Shown here piece by piece: positions 1 through 9,075 of a DNA stretch of 64,000 nt; within the stretch, counting starts at the first letter, position 1; each line of letters begins with the position of its first letter. The position numbers and the translations under genes are program-made. The stretch lies in NCBI GenBank assembly GCA_963738135.1, contig CAVTVK010000003.1:62001-126000 (forward strand), given 5' to 3'. The notes beneath the pieces are model-generated. The model was not told where the DNA came from, searched no databases, and saw only the letters and a list, made by a program, of their open reading frames with translations. The DNA comes from Bog-473 sp963738135. GTDB lineage: Bacteria; Actinomycetota; Acidimicrobiia; Acidimicrobiales; RAAP-2.

Positions 1-35
1 GGTAGACGGTTGTTGCACGCGCAAAGGAGGTAACC

Positions 36-287
36 ATGATTGGGGCAGGTGGACTCGCTGTAAGTATCGTTGTTTTCGCTGTGGGGGCGGTTCTCGATTG
101 GGCGGTTACCGCGCCATACCAGCACGGATTCAACGTGAACAAGATCGGTTGGATCTTGATGCTCGTGGGTGTTGTTGGCGCCGTTGTTTCAATCATTGTC
201 ATGGTGGCGGCGAACACGCGGCGGAGGCGGACGGTCGTGGACGATAACCAGGGACACGTTGTACGTCGGGTCGATTCGACCTACTAG
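36..287 (+). CDS. Small two-helix membrane protein (DUF6458-like)
   Basis: An 83-residue protein with two hydrophobic segments at about residues 4-22 and 38-58, then a basic RRRR patch and a polar tail, so it is probably an inner-membrane protein with a cytoplasmic C-terminus. The start is well supported: AAAGGAGG at 23-30 lies five bases before the ATG. It resembles the short DUF6458-type proteins of actinobacteria; that match is from memory, and no biochemical role is known. It is followed by another tiny membrane protein on the same strand, with which it may be co-transcribed up to the hairpin at 532-558. Confidence 0.75.
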   Translation: MIGAGGLAVSIVVFAVGAVLDWAVTAPYQHGFNVNKIGWILMLVGVVGAVVSIIVMVAANTRRRRTVVDDNQGHVVRRVDSTY

Positions 288-340
288 GAAAGCAAGCCAC
301 GGGGGGACTTCCCGAGGCTCTCATAAGGGAAGGACATGCA

Positions 341-505
341 ATGGTATTGATTCTGGCTTTGCTGCTGGTATTAGTCCTTTTCGGAGCCGGATTCGCAGTC
401 CATTTGCTGTGGATAGCAGCGGCAGTGCTCCTCGTCTTGTGGTTGGTTGGATTTGCCATAGGTCGGGGTGAGGGCGCAGGCAGCCACCGCTTTTATCGGT
501 GGTAG
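341..505 (+). CDS. Tiny hydrophobic membrane protein (54 aa)
   Basis: A 54-residue ORF starting MVLILALLLV and ending HRFYRW. Residues 2-42 are almost wholly hydrophobic, with a short basic tail GRGEGAGSHRFYRW. Short 'hydrophobic protein' ORFs of this layout, ending in an R/Y/W tail, are common in actinobacteria and have no known function. GGGAAGGAC about six bases upstream can serve as the ribosome binding site. It sits 53 bases after the preceding small membrane gene and just before an intrinsic terminator, so the two probably form one short transcript. Confidence 0.7.
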   Translation: MVLILALLLVLVLFGAGFAVHLLWIAAAVLLVLWLVGFAIGRGEGAGSHRFYRW

Positions 506-531
506 GGCTCGTGTGAAGAGTCAAAGCCCAG

Positions 532-558
532 AAACGGCCCCCTTTCGGGGGGCCGTTT
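532..558 (+). terminator. Intrinsic terminator after the small membrane genes
   Basis: AAACGGCCCCC pairs with GGGGGGCCGTTT around a four-base loop, giving an 11-bp stem closed by A/T pairs, so it can act on either strand. It lies 26 bases after the stop of the 54-aa gene. Confidence 0.8.
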
Positions 559-808
559 CGCGTCCCGCCACACTGGAGCGCGCGCCCTCGGTGAGGAGGC
601 ACGGGATCCGATGTGGGAGGGATTTCAATCCGTTTCAACGCGCTGCCAATGGGAAGACCTATTTGCAGCTATCGAGATCGGGGGCCGGTTTGATTGGTGA
701 TGTTGGCCGGAGGTTTGGCCGAAGGTGTGCTCATCAGTTCGAGCAGTCGAAGATTTCACCGGCCGCTCGGTATCCTTTGCGCGCCGCGCGAGTCCTGTTC
801 TTCGGTCC

Positions 809-1636
809 ATGACGTTTTCGAGTGTCACAACTGACACACGATCGGAGCGGTTCGTCGCCAAGCACGAGGCGCGCAGTTGGGTGCGCTCGGCCGGAAGAAT
901 CGGAATCGCGTCGAGGGGTGTCATCTATCTCCTTCTCGCCTATCTCGCCTTCGACATCGCCCGCCACGGGAGTGCACCCACCCAGACAAGCAGTACCGGC
1001 GCTCTGCAAGAGATGGAGGCCCGCACCGGAGGGAAGGTTCTCCTTGTCGTCCTGGTGATCGGACTTGCCTGCTACGCAGCGTGGCGGGTCTTCGACGCCT
1101 GCACCGGCGCGAACGGAGCCCTGAAGCGCATCTCATCGCTCGCCGTCGGGATCATCTATGGGGTCCTTTGCGTCCGGGCCGTGGAGCTCCTTGCCGGACA
1201 TTCGGCGAGCGGTGGCGCCTCGAGCAATCCAGAGCCCTGGGTGGCGAAGATCATGGGTTGGTCCGGGGGGGCGGTGCTAATCGAGGTGGCCGGGGCGGGC
1301 TTCGTGGCAGCGGGCGTGGGGCTGGCGGTCTGGGGCCTTTTCCACCGCTATGACAAGAACCTGGCCTTAGAGCGCGTGTCGCGTCCGTGGCAAACGGCAA
1401 TCAAGATTCTGGGTGGCTTTGGAGATTTGGCCCGAGGGACCCTCATCGCCCTGTTCGGGGTCTATCTCGTCGCAGCGGCGGCGACGTCGAACCCGACGCA
1501 AGCGAAGAGCGTTGACCAGACGTTACGAACCCTCGTCCATCACCCCTTCGGGGCGCTGGCCATCGGTGCCATTGCCCTCGGCCTCCTGTCTTTCGGCGTC
1601 TTCTCTTTCTTCGATGCCCGCCTCCGGCGGCTCTAG
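809..1636 (+). CDS. DUF1206 family membrane protein
   Basis: About 275 residues with six hydrophobic helices arranged as three similar pairs, the pattern of the DUF1206 family (triplicated two-helix units with conserved G-R-G-x-x-Y/A motifs; here RSAGRIGIASRGVIYLLLAY, then FGDLARGTLIALFGVYL). The function of the family is unknown; location is the cytoplasmic membrane. The ORF is open back to 725, but the ATG at 809 gives a protein beginning just before the first family motif, so it is preferred. Neighbours give no functional clue. Confidence 0.8.
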   Translation: MTFSSVTTDTRSERFVAKHEARSWVRSAGRIGIASRGVIYLLLAYLAFDIARHGSAPTQTSSTGALQEMEARTGGKVLLVVLVIGLACYAAWRVFDACTGANGALKRISSLAVGIIYGVLCVRAVELLAGHSASGGASSNPEPWVAKIMGWSGGAVLIEVAGAGFVAAGVGLAVWGLFHRYDKNLALERVSRPWQTAIKILGGFGDLARGTLIALFGVYLVAAAATSNPTQAKSVDQTLRTLVHHPFGALAIGAIALGLLSFGVFSFFDARLRRL

Positions 1637-1983
1637 AGATCCGTTGTTCGTGAGCACTACGGAAAGAGCAGGCCTACTGGGCGGTGGCGATCGCGCGACT
1701 GGGCACGCCGCCCGAGCGACGTTGGCATTCACCGGCATCGAGGGCTATGAAAGTTGATACCGGAAAGCTCGGTTGAGTTCGAGTGGTTGGACGGCTTGGG
1801 GCTGGACGGATGCCAGTGGCCAGCACCATGGGTTCGTCCTCATGTGACTACCTGGCGGACCCCAGCCCGGCGTTTAGAGACACCCTGAGCAGATGAGGCG
1901 TACCCCGAGTACGGTCGGCATCTGCTTGAAGTCGACTGCACGGCGATCTGAAGTACCAGGCGCGGTAGAAGGAAAGAATCTCG
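1637..1983. other. Intergenic stretch without a recognisable gene
   Basis: About 350 bases between the DUF1206 gene and the cyclic-nucleotide-binding gene. Only shadow ORFs are seen. AAGGAAAG near 1968-1976 is the likely ribosome binding site of the next gene. Confidence 0.5.
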
Positions 1984-2406
1984 ATGGCTCGTGACGAGTA
2001 CCTGCAACACCTTGCATCTATTCCTCTGTTCTCGAAGTGCACCAAGAGGCAGCTCCAGGAGATTGGCAGCGTGGCTGCCGAGCTGCGCCTTCGTGCCGGG
2101 AAGGCTCTTGCTCGTCAGGGTGAAGTTGGTTTTGAGGTCTTCATACTCCTTGATGGGACCGCGTCCGTCACACGCGATGGACAGCGCGTGGCAACACTCG
2201 CCGCTGGCGATGTCGTGGGGGAACTGGCGGTCATTTCGGGTCACCCTCGCAACGCCACAGTGGTGGCCGAGACCGAACTGCGGATTCTGGTGCTCAATCA
2301 CGCTGGCTTGGACCAACTTCTTGACGACATTCCCGGCCTCGCTAAGCACCTGCTCTACGAGGTCTCAGCCCGGTTGGTAGCAGCCTCCCCGGAGGACGCA
2401 CGCTAA
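1984..2406 (+). CDS. Stand-alone cyclic nucleotide-binding domain protein
   Basis: A 140-residue protein made almost only of a cNMP-binding (CRP/EPAC/PKA-R) beta-barrel: IPLFS helix near residue 13, GEVGFEVFILLDGTASV at about 46-62, the phosphate-binding cassette GELAVISGHPRNATVVA at about 79-95, and C-terminal helices. The cassette keeps the G-E-L-A and R-x-A-T-V residues that contact the cyclic nucleotide phosphate. There is no DNA-binding helix-turn-helix and no channel or kinase domain, so it is probably a cAMP/cGMP-responsive adaptor. Four class III cyclases lie within the next 22 kb and a second protein of this kind is at 28164. AAGGAAAG precedes the ATG. Confidence 0.85.
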   Translation: MARDEYLQHLASIPLFSKCTKRQLQEIGSVAAELRLRAGKALARQGEVGFEVFILLDGTASVTRDGQRVATLAAGDVVGELAVISGHPRNATVVAETELRILVLNHAGLDQLLDDIPGLAKHLLYEVSARLVAASPEDAR

Positions 2407-2665
2407 GCACGACTTGCGCACCCCAGGGGTATCCCCATGGTGCCTGCTTGAGACTTGCGGCAGGGTGCTGCAGTTCGTTCGTAGCATTTAGAGGCCCTTG
2501 CGGGACTGACTCAAAAGTGCCTGCCACTGGCCTGTGCCAGTTGGCCTACTAACGAAAGGTCTCCCGCTCGGGTTTCGCCGCGGTGTGGCTCAAAAAGAGG
2601 ATCGGGCACGAATAGTCCACAAGCAGGAGTGCCCCCGTGGTTTCCACCGAATCAAGGAGGCATTT

Positions 2666-3127
2666 ATGAACGTGATGATCGGGGTCGACCCGCACAAGGC
2701 ATCGCACACCGCGGTCGCCATCGGTCGGGACGAGGACCAGATCGCCAGTGTCAAGGTCCGAGCGACGAGCTGCCAGGTCGAGCAGCTCTTGTGCTGGGCC
2801 GAGCCATTCGAGAAGCGCACCTGGGCCATCGAATCAGTGGGCGGCATGGGTTATCTGCTGGCCCAGCAGTTGGTGGCCCGAGGGGAGGACGCCGCCGATG
2901 TGCCGGCCACTTTGGCGGCGCGTATCCGGGTGTTGGCCACCAAGCCGTCGAACAAGAACGATCCCAACTCGATCGCCATTGCCGCGCTGCACAAACAAAC
3001 AAATCCAACCAACCAAACCAAACCAGACCAACCAACCAACCAACCAACCAACCAACCAACCAACCAACCAACCAACCAACCAACCAACCAACCAAGTCTC
3101 ACCGTTCAGATCCAGATCTGCGAGTGA
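2666..3127 (+). pseudogene. IS110-family transposase, N-terminal fragment fused to a microsatellite
   Basis: Starts with AAGGAGG five bases before ATG and reads MNVMIGVDPHKASHTAVAIG, the typical start of the DEDD (RuvC-like) domain of IS110/IS116/IS902 transposases; the first catalytic Asp is in GVDPHK and the Glu in AIESVGG. Homology runs to about residue 109 (KPSNKNDPNSIAIAALH). The frame then enters an ACCA repeat coding PTNQ units and stops at 3127. The rest of the roughly 400-residue transposase, including its C-terminal serine region, is missing, so the element is dead. A C-terminal IS110 scrap survives at 18260-18418. Confidence 0.8.
2992..3094. repeat. ACCA tetranucleotide microsatellite
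   Basis: A perfect run of 17 ACCA units at 3027-3094 is preceded by about 35 bases of imperfect units of the same composition from 2992. It interrupts the IS110 fragment and stays in frame with it (three units code PTNQ). Long perfect tetranucleotide tracts are rare in high-GC actinobacterial DNA. Confidence 0.95.
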
Positions 3128-3155
3128 AATCGCAGAGTCGTCACATCGGATCCAG

Positions 3156-4235
3156 CTACCCGCGATGAGCAAGAAGGGTACGCCCCCGGCCGAGTGTGAG
3201 GTCGAGCGGGGTCACCAATCCGGGCGGCGAGCCAACCACTGCGGGGATGGCATTGACGAGCCGCATGGCGGTCGCCAAAACCCCTTGGCTGGCGTGACCC
3301 CCACTACGGTCGCCCGTCAGACAGAGGTCCAGGCGAAGTGCGGGCAGACCATCGATCTCGACTCGATGTAGCGAAGAGACTCCTGCGGGTGGTTTTGGCC
3401 ACCGTGGCGCCATGTCGTGACGCATTCGAGTCACGTGCTCGGCGAACAAGCGCTGTTCCCCATCCACGATTCCCGCAACGCCGAAACGTACCGCCGCAAG
3501 CGAACCCTTGTCGATGCGGCCAATCGGCACCTCAAATGTCTTAGGCGCATACCACCGCTCGCAGAACTCTTCGAGTCCCTCCACCTCAACATTGAGAATT
3601 TCCGAGAGCATCTTGACCATCCCTCCCCAGAAGAGGGTCGGGACGCCCGGCTCGAGAATTGGCGCGGCAGCGCCCTCGGGTTTTCCGAAACCATACGGAG
3701 TCGCCCAGGCGATGTCGTCATGCGATCCGTAGTCTGACAATTCTTGAACGCGGATTGTGTCCACGCGTTCGCAGATTTGAAAGGCAGCCAGGGGCAGGGC
3801 ATCACCGCTGTAGCCCGGATCGATGCCACTGGTGAACAATGTGGCGCCTCCCTTCGCGCACGCCTCCGACAGCGTCTTGATCGGCCGCGGATCGGCCGCT
3901 GGGGGGTAGATCAGATTCATCATCGAGCTTGAGACGACGTTGGCGCCGGTTCGGAGGATCCGTGCAAGCTCGGCCACCGCTTGCTTTGGGCGTGTCTCAC
4001 CTATTGAAGTAAAGACAACACAGTCGGGACTCAGGTGAAGAATCGCATCGAAGTCCGAGCTGGCTCGTATTCCGGTCTCAATTCCAAGTCCGGCGAGGTC
4101 TCCGGCGTCCCGTCCAACGCGAGATTCTCCATGGGTATACACGCCAATGAGCTCGAAATCGCTGCTAGTGACGAGTGCGCGAAGCGCTTGTTGGCCAACG
4201 CTCCCTACAGACCATTGCACCACGCGAAAGGTCAT
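3156..4235 (-). CDS. DapB-like NAD(P)-binding oxidoreductase
   Basis: A 359-residue protein opening with a Rossmann fold: VVQWSVGSVGQQALRALV has the G-x-x-G-x-x-A dinucleotide loop, followed by DFELIGVYTHGESRVGRDAG. Overall it looks like the 'NAD(P)H-dependent amine dehydrogenase / dihydrodipicolinate reductase-like' proteins that are abundant in mycobacteria and relatives, often in steroid or lipid catabolism regions. It is longer than true DapB (about 245-270 aa) and lacks its lysine-pathway neighbours, so a role in lysine synthesis is not proposed. It stands alone between two transposon remnants. The substrate is unknown. Confidence 0.7.
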   Translation of the reverse strand: MTFRVVQWSVGSVGQQALRALVTSSDFELIGVYTHGESRVGRDAGDLAGLGIETGIRASSDFDAILHLSPDCVVFTSIGETRPKQAVAELARILRTGANVVSSSMMNLIYPPAADPRPIKTLSEACAKGGATLFTSGIDPGYSGDALPLAAFQICERVDTIRVQELSDYGSHDDIAWATPYGFGKPEGAAAPILEPGVPTLFWGGMVKMLSEILNVEVEGLEEFCERWYAPKTFEVPIGRIDKGSLAAVRFGVAGIVDGEQRLFAEHVTRMRHDMAPRWPKPPAGVSSLHRVEIDGLPALRLDLCLTGDRSGGHASQGVLATAMRLVNAIPAVVGSPPGLVTPLDLTLGRGRTLLAHRG

Positions 4236-4509
4236 CCCACTTCCCCGTTCTCGCCCGAGTAGGCAGACTATTCGATCTCCTCAACTTCTCACGCAACGAG
4301 TCGGGGCGGCCCGCTTGGCTGGCCTGAATCGTCCATTTACTTCCGAACGGGCTTGACCAGCCACACACCGTTGAAGCCCTCATTGGTGTTTTGCAAGTGG
4401 CGTACGCGGTGTGCCACTAGGTGGGGCCAAATGGTCTGGGCCCCCTCGAGCGTCTGGGCCGTCTTGCCACGACACAATGTCGATCCATCATCAATGCGGA
4501 CGGGACCCG

Positions 4510-4982
4510 GGACCCAGCTGGAATGAGTTCCTTCGAATCCAAGCGTCATCCGCGCTGGCCTGCGACTTCTTCACAGTCGATACGGCGCTGTTGCAGCGGC
4601 TCTACGTCCTGTTCTTCATCGAGCTCGACATCCGACGGGTGTACGTGATGGGGATCACGGCTCACCCGACTGGAGCGTGGGCTGTCCAACAGGCGCGCAA
4701 TCAGCGCGATGCACCGGAGGCATCCGGATCATCCGCACCCCACTCCGTGCACCGGGGGCTAATGCCTTCGCCATGCGCTCTGTCGGTAGGATGCGTCGTG
4801 AAGGCCTCGACCGGATACTGACCTTTGGTCGACGTCATTTTGAACACCTGCTGGCCGACTTCATCGTCCACTACAACCACCCCCGTCCGCATCGCTCTCT
4901 CGATCAGCAGGCTCCATTTTGCAGTGAGGGCGAGCCCTGCACCGATCAGCGATCCAGACCCCGCGCGAGTGCGGGGGACTGA
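4510..4982 (+). pseudogene. Integrase-core transposase remnant with internal deletion
   Basis: Two pieces of a DDE integrase-core transposase lie in different frames. The first (from about 4510) reads ACDFFTVDTALLQRLYVLFF, holding the first catalytic Asp. The second (from about 4716) reads GIRIIRTPLRAPGANAF, then FIVHYNHPRPHRSLDQQAP, the C-terminal HYN-x-x-RPH-x-SL signature. About 35 residues between them, including the second catalytic Asp (RDRDAKF in relatives), are missing, and the frame changes at the junction. The start and the terminal inverted repeats are not recognisable. This is an inactive remnant. Confidence 0.8.
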
Positions 4983-5096
4983 CAAGTTCGGTGGTCTCAT
5001 CCACAAACACGAACTTGCAGCGTGAGCCCTCAGATGGCATCTTCGGCGCCCACAGGATGACGTTCTTGGCACCTAGAGGCGTCCTCGAATAACCCC

Positions 5097-7860
5097 TCAG
5101 CGGGCCGTCGTCGGTTCCAGTCCGAAAGCAATAGCTTCGGCGAGGTTCATCCCGGCCGCGCGTTCGTGGTTGTGTGTCGCTGTTTCGTCGTCGATCGCGC
5201 CCTTCACCTTCGCCAGGTAGTGGCTGTAGAGGGCTAAATCGACAGGTGTTCGTAGGCCCCCGGCAACGATCGCTTCGCCCGCGTACTCGAGCAGCACCCC
5301 GGCAGCTCCGACGTCGCCTCGCAGGTCTGCCAACGCGGCGAGGACGACAACTACCGAGGTCATGACTCCGGGGGTCTGGGGTATGTCGCTGTCCTCGAGG
5401 AGATCGCGCATGAAGGCTGCGGCTTCAGAGTGGCGTCCGTGCTGAGCCAACTCGAGCGGGTAGGGAAGCGAGCAGTACAACGTCCAGGCCCACAAGCCAC
5501 TGTCTTGGAATGACTTCGCTCGTTCGAACACTTCGGTCGCCGCGGCGAAGGCTTCGTCGTGCCGGCCTTTGAGATGGAGCGTCCCCGCGAGCATGGCGAG
5601 CGACGCCGGCGACATGTCGCCACCCGGGATGGACTCGATCGAACCCTTCTCCAGCGCGTCGATCGCGCCGTCGAGATCGCCCAGGAGGATCCGAGCCTGG
5701 CCAAGCCAGAACCATGCCAGGCCACGGCTGAGGGGCTCGGTTGCCAGATCGATCGCCTGCTGTCCAAGTTGTTCAACGTTTGTGACATAGCGGGGGTCCT
5801 TCGTCCAGAACCCGTGGAGGCCGTTGTTGAGGCACAGGAGGGCGTGCGCAAGCGACGACCAGATGCCCGGCCGGGCGTCTGATGCTTCGACGGCTTGGCG
5901 AGCGAGCTGACCATCGAAGGCCTCCATAGCGAGCACCGCGACCTGTGCTGCGACCGCCAGGACGCGAACTCGTTGCTCCGGATCGAGGTCGTCGAGCGCT
6001 TCCAGACCGGACGAGAGCCAGCGACGACCTTCGGCGATGTCGCTGAACCAGATTCGACCCATCGTGCTCGAGATCCTCGCGACGAGATCTCGCCGACCTT
6101 GAGACTCTGACCGGCTAAGCGCGGCTTGGAGGTTGTCGCGTTCGCGTCGGATCGAACCGTCGGGATCGAGGTAGGTCATCTCGGACGGGATCGATTCAGC
6201 CCAGCAAAGAAAATGGTCGCGATGACGGTCGCGCACTGAGTCGTCCTCGCCTGCCTCGTCGAGACGCTCTTCGGCGTAGACGCGCACTGTCTCGAGGAGC
6301 CGGAACCGACGCTGGCCGTTCGTGTCCTCCATCACGACCAACGACTTGCGGACCAGCGATCGCAATAAGTCGACGGCTCCCCGCTCGTCGCACACTGCCT
6401 CTGCATCGTCGTACGAGAAACTGGCTGGGAACGCCGCCAGCCGGCGGAACGCGACACGCTCGTCGTCGGCAAGCAAGTCGTGACTCCAATCCAGTGCTGC
6501 GTGCAGCGTCTGCTGGCGGCCCGCGCTGCGATGGCTGCCAGCGAGAAGACGGAGTCGATCGTCGAGCCGTTCGAAGATCTGACGCGGGGAGAGATACGCG
6601 ACACGCGCGGCCGCGAGCTCGATTGCGAGCGGAAGCCCGTCGAGCCGCCGGCAGATCTCCGCCACATCGGACGCATCTGTGGCCGACATCACCCATTCGG
6701 GACGGACAAGTGACGCGCGGTCACAGAACAACTGCACCGACTCGGAGCGTTGCGAGAAGCCGTGGTCGATACCGAGCGGCAGGACAGGATAGACCTGTTC
6801 GCCGTGAAGCTCGAGCACTTCGCGACTCGTTGCCAGGACTGAAACATTCGGGCAGCGCTGCAGGATCTCGTCGACCAGATCCGCGGCACGCGTCGATCAC
6901 GTGCTCGCAGTTGTCGAGGACCAACAGGACATCTCGTGTCGAGAGATAGTCGATGAGCTCATGGGTGGGATGGCCCGATTCCGTCCCGAACGCGAGATGC
7001 GAAAACCCCACCGACTCCGCAACAGCGGCGCTCAGCACAGCAACCTCCGAGATCGACGCGAAATCGACGAAGAACACCCCGTCCGGAAATTGCTCGATCC
7101 CCTCCGACGCGACCTCGACCGCTAGCCGCGTCTTGCCACAACCGCCCACGCCCGTCAGCGTCACGAGACGCCCGGCCTCGAGGTACTTGTGAATAACCAA
7201 CCGATCGGACTGTCTTCCAACGAAACTGGTGCGTGGCGCCGGAAGATTGTGACGGACGCCTAGTGAACGCAGCGGCGGGAACCAGTGCGGGAGTTCGGGA
7301 TGGAGAATCTGAAACACTCGCTCTGCGCGGGCGAGATCGCGCAGCCGATGCAACCCGAGGTCACGCAGCGACACGTCCGCGGAGAGCCGACCTGACGCGG
7401 TCACGAGTTCCTTGGTCTGGTGGCAGCAGATGGTTTGTCCACCGTGGGCGACAGCGCGGAGACGTCCGCCACGGTTCGGGGCAATACCGTGGTAATCGTT
7501 GGCTCGGACCTCGGCGGTGCCCGTGTAGAGCGCGGCGCGCACCCGCACTTCGCAATCTTCGGGCCACGACTCGCGCTGGAACGCGCGTTGAAGCTTGACA
7601 GCGGCTGCCACAGCATCGCCTGCATCCTCGAAAACCGAGAACGTGGAGTCGCCTTCTCCTTTGCTCTTAACGAGCACGCCCCCAGTCGCGGCTACGGCTT
7701 CGCTGATCAGGGTGTCGTGCCGCTCGATCACGCTGCCAGCAGTATCAGGATGCGCCTCCCACATCCGAGTCGATCCCTCAACGTCTGTCATGAGGAACGT
7801 CGCTATGCCCGTCGGTAAACGAATCCTCGTGTTCCCCGGCGCTCCTACCCGACGACTCAC
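5097..7860 (-). CDS. Class III cyclase - NB-ARC ATPase - TPR regulator (frameshifted)
   Basis: One gene split by a single extra base at about 6881-6890; joined it codes roughly 920 residues. The N-terminus is a class III nucleotide cyclase: FLMTDVEGSTR and KGEGDSTF hold the two metal-binding Asp, and PNRGGRLRA holds the Asn/Arg transition-state pair. Next comes an NB-ARC-type ATPase with Walker A GVGGCGKTRLA and Walker B VLLVLDNCEHV, then after the shift SREVLELHGEQVYP, RLDGLPLAIELAAARVA (the GLPLA motif) and a winged-helix region ending in LLETVRVYAEERL. The rest is helical TPR-like. Such proteins are thought to couple ligand or protein sensing to cAMP production; the signal is unknown. Start at 7860 follows the next upstream stop; other starts are possible. 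Confidence 0.8.
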
Positions 7861-8429
7861 GCGACGAATTTACCGCCATCACGAATTTACCGCTATTGAG
7901 TGACTGTCGGTCTGCGGCGTGCTGAGGCGTTCGGCCTCGTTGGTCGGACGGCTCCGCCGTTGAAGGACAAAAAGGGCACCGATGCCACCGACCACCACAA
8001 CCCAATGTCATCCACAACGCCCGCATCTCAGGAGGACAGCGATGCCCTAACCTCACGCTTGTCGACCCCAGCTACCAGGACTTCTTCAATAGCTAGTTGC
8101 GCCAACAACAACGTGGGAAATCGAGAGCAATAGCGTGGGAAACGGTTCCGAAAGGCTGCCTGTCGCCCCTGGGCATTCGGGTTTTGTCCTTAGCCCACCA
8201 ACCAACGGGGTATCGACAAAACCGAAATGGTTCTACCGACAAGACCCAGTTCAAGCGAGCGTTCATCCAATCGCTGGCCGTGCGCCGGCGGAATCTGACA
8301 CCGAGCCGGCCGCGTTTGGGGTTCGGCCGGCTTCAAGTGGCCGGGCAGCGTGGATGAAACGGCGCTCCGGGGCGCGGTCGACTTGGTGATTCTCCTCCTT
8401 GGGTGAGGACAAGATCTAGTGTGACCTGC
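7861..8429. other. Gene-poor stretch
   Basis: About 570 bases without a convincing gene. ACGAATTTACCGC occurs twice 17 bases apart near 7863-7892. ACCAGGACTTCTTCA at 8074-8088 recurs at 14251-14265. The short ORFs here look like noise. Confidence 0.4.
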
Positions 8430-8729
8430 ATGCCAGCAGCCGTTGTCAATCACCTTCACTTCCGTGAAGCGCCGAGTCCAGAACTCTTCGCACGTGCCCA
8501 GGACGAGGTCATTCCCGAAGCCCGCATGACTGAAGGCCTCCATGGCCTTCACATAGTCGAGGTGGCACCGGACCACTTCATTTTGATCGTCACGGGTGAC
8601 TCCCCCGAAGTGCTCGACAACTTTGCCACGGAGGTCGGCTCACCGTGGATGGAGGCCCACGTTGTCTCCCTTCTGGCATCTCCGCCGGAACGACATGTCG
8701 GAGCATTGGTGGCCACGACGGACCCTTAG
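8430..8729 (+). CDS. Small ferredoxin-fold-like hypothetical protein
   Basis: A 99-residue protein from ATG 8430: MPAAVVNHLHF, then EVIPEARMTEGLHGLHIVEV, then HFILIVTGDSPEVLDNFATEVG. The beta-alpha-beta-beta-alpha-beta pattern is that of antibiotic-biosynthesis-monooxygenase-like (ABM, dimeric alpha/beta barrel) small proteins, but I do not recognise the exact family and see no catalytic signature. The frame is also open back to 8403. Coding character is good compared with the surrounding noise. It stands alone. Confidence 0.55.
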   Translation: MPAAVVNHLHFREAPSPELFARAQDEVIPEARMTEGLHGLHIVEVAPDHFILIVTGDSPEVLDNFATEVGSPWMEAHVVSLLASPPERHVGALVATTDP

Positions 8730-8811
8730 AGGGCTGGGCCGGGCCTGTCCCAGCTTCCCGGCGTATTGGGATAGTCGAGGCGTCGGGTATTGGTTTTCGC
8801 TCGCCGGCTAC

Positions 8812-9009
8812 TCACCGGTTGACAAGCCTGGCGCCCCGACTGTCGAAGGTGATCGTCATGCCCTCATTGGCCAAGCAAACTCGGTCTTCCTCCCCTGGCC
8901 AGCGTTTACGAGCCTCGGTGATGAGCGCTTCGAACTCGTTGTCGCTGTGGTAGGGGGTCCGGCTCGGCAGCGGGCGGCTAAAAGAACATCTGCTGTGCGC
9001 ACACTGCAC
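8812..9009 (-). CDS. Possible small hypothetical ORF
   Basis: 65 codons; the second half (EFEALITEARKRWPGEEDRV, then MTITFDSRGARLVN) has a plausible helix-strand pattern. There is no good ribosome binding site and no known family. It could be the tail of a decayed gene. It fills most of the gap between 8730 and 9075, in which I see nothing else. Confidence 0.25.
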   Translation of the reverse strand: MQCAHSRCSFSRPLPSRTPYHSDNEFEALITEARKRWPGEEDRVCLANEGMTITFDSRGARLVNR

Positions 9010-9075
9010 CGCCGCAGTCGCGGTGGCTCCGACTCTCCTCCTGTTCGGGTGCCAAAACCTGATCCGTGACGTTGA

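Noticed and set aside
3027..3094. CRISPR array or direct-repeat array
   Set aside because: Uniform four-base units without spacers: a microsatellite. No CRISPR array is seen anywhere in the window.
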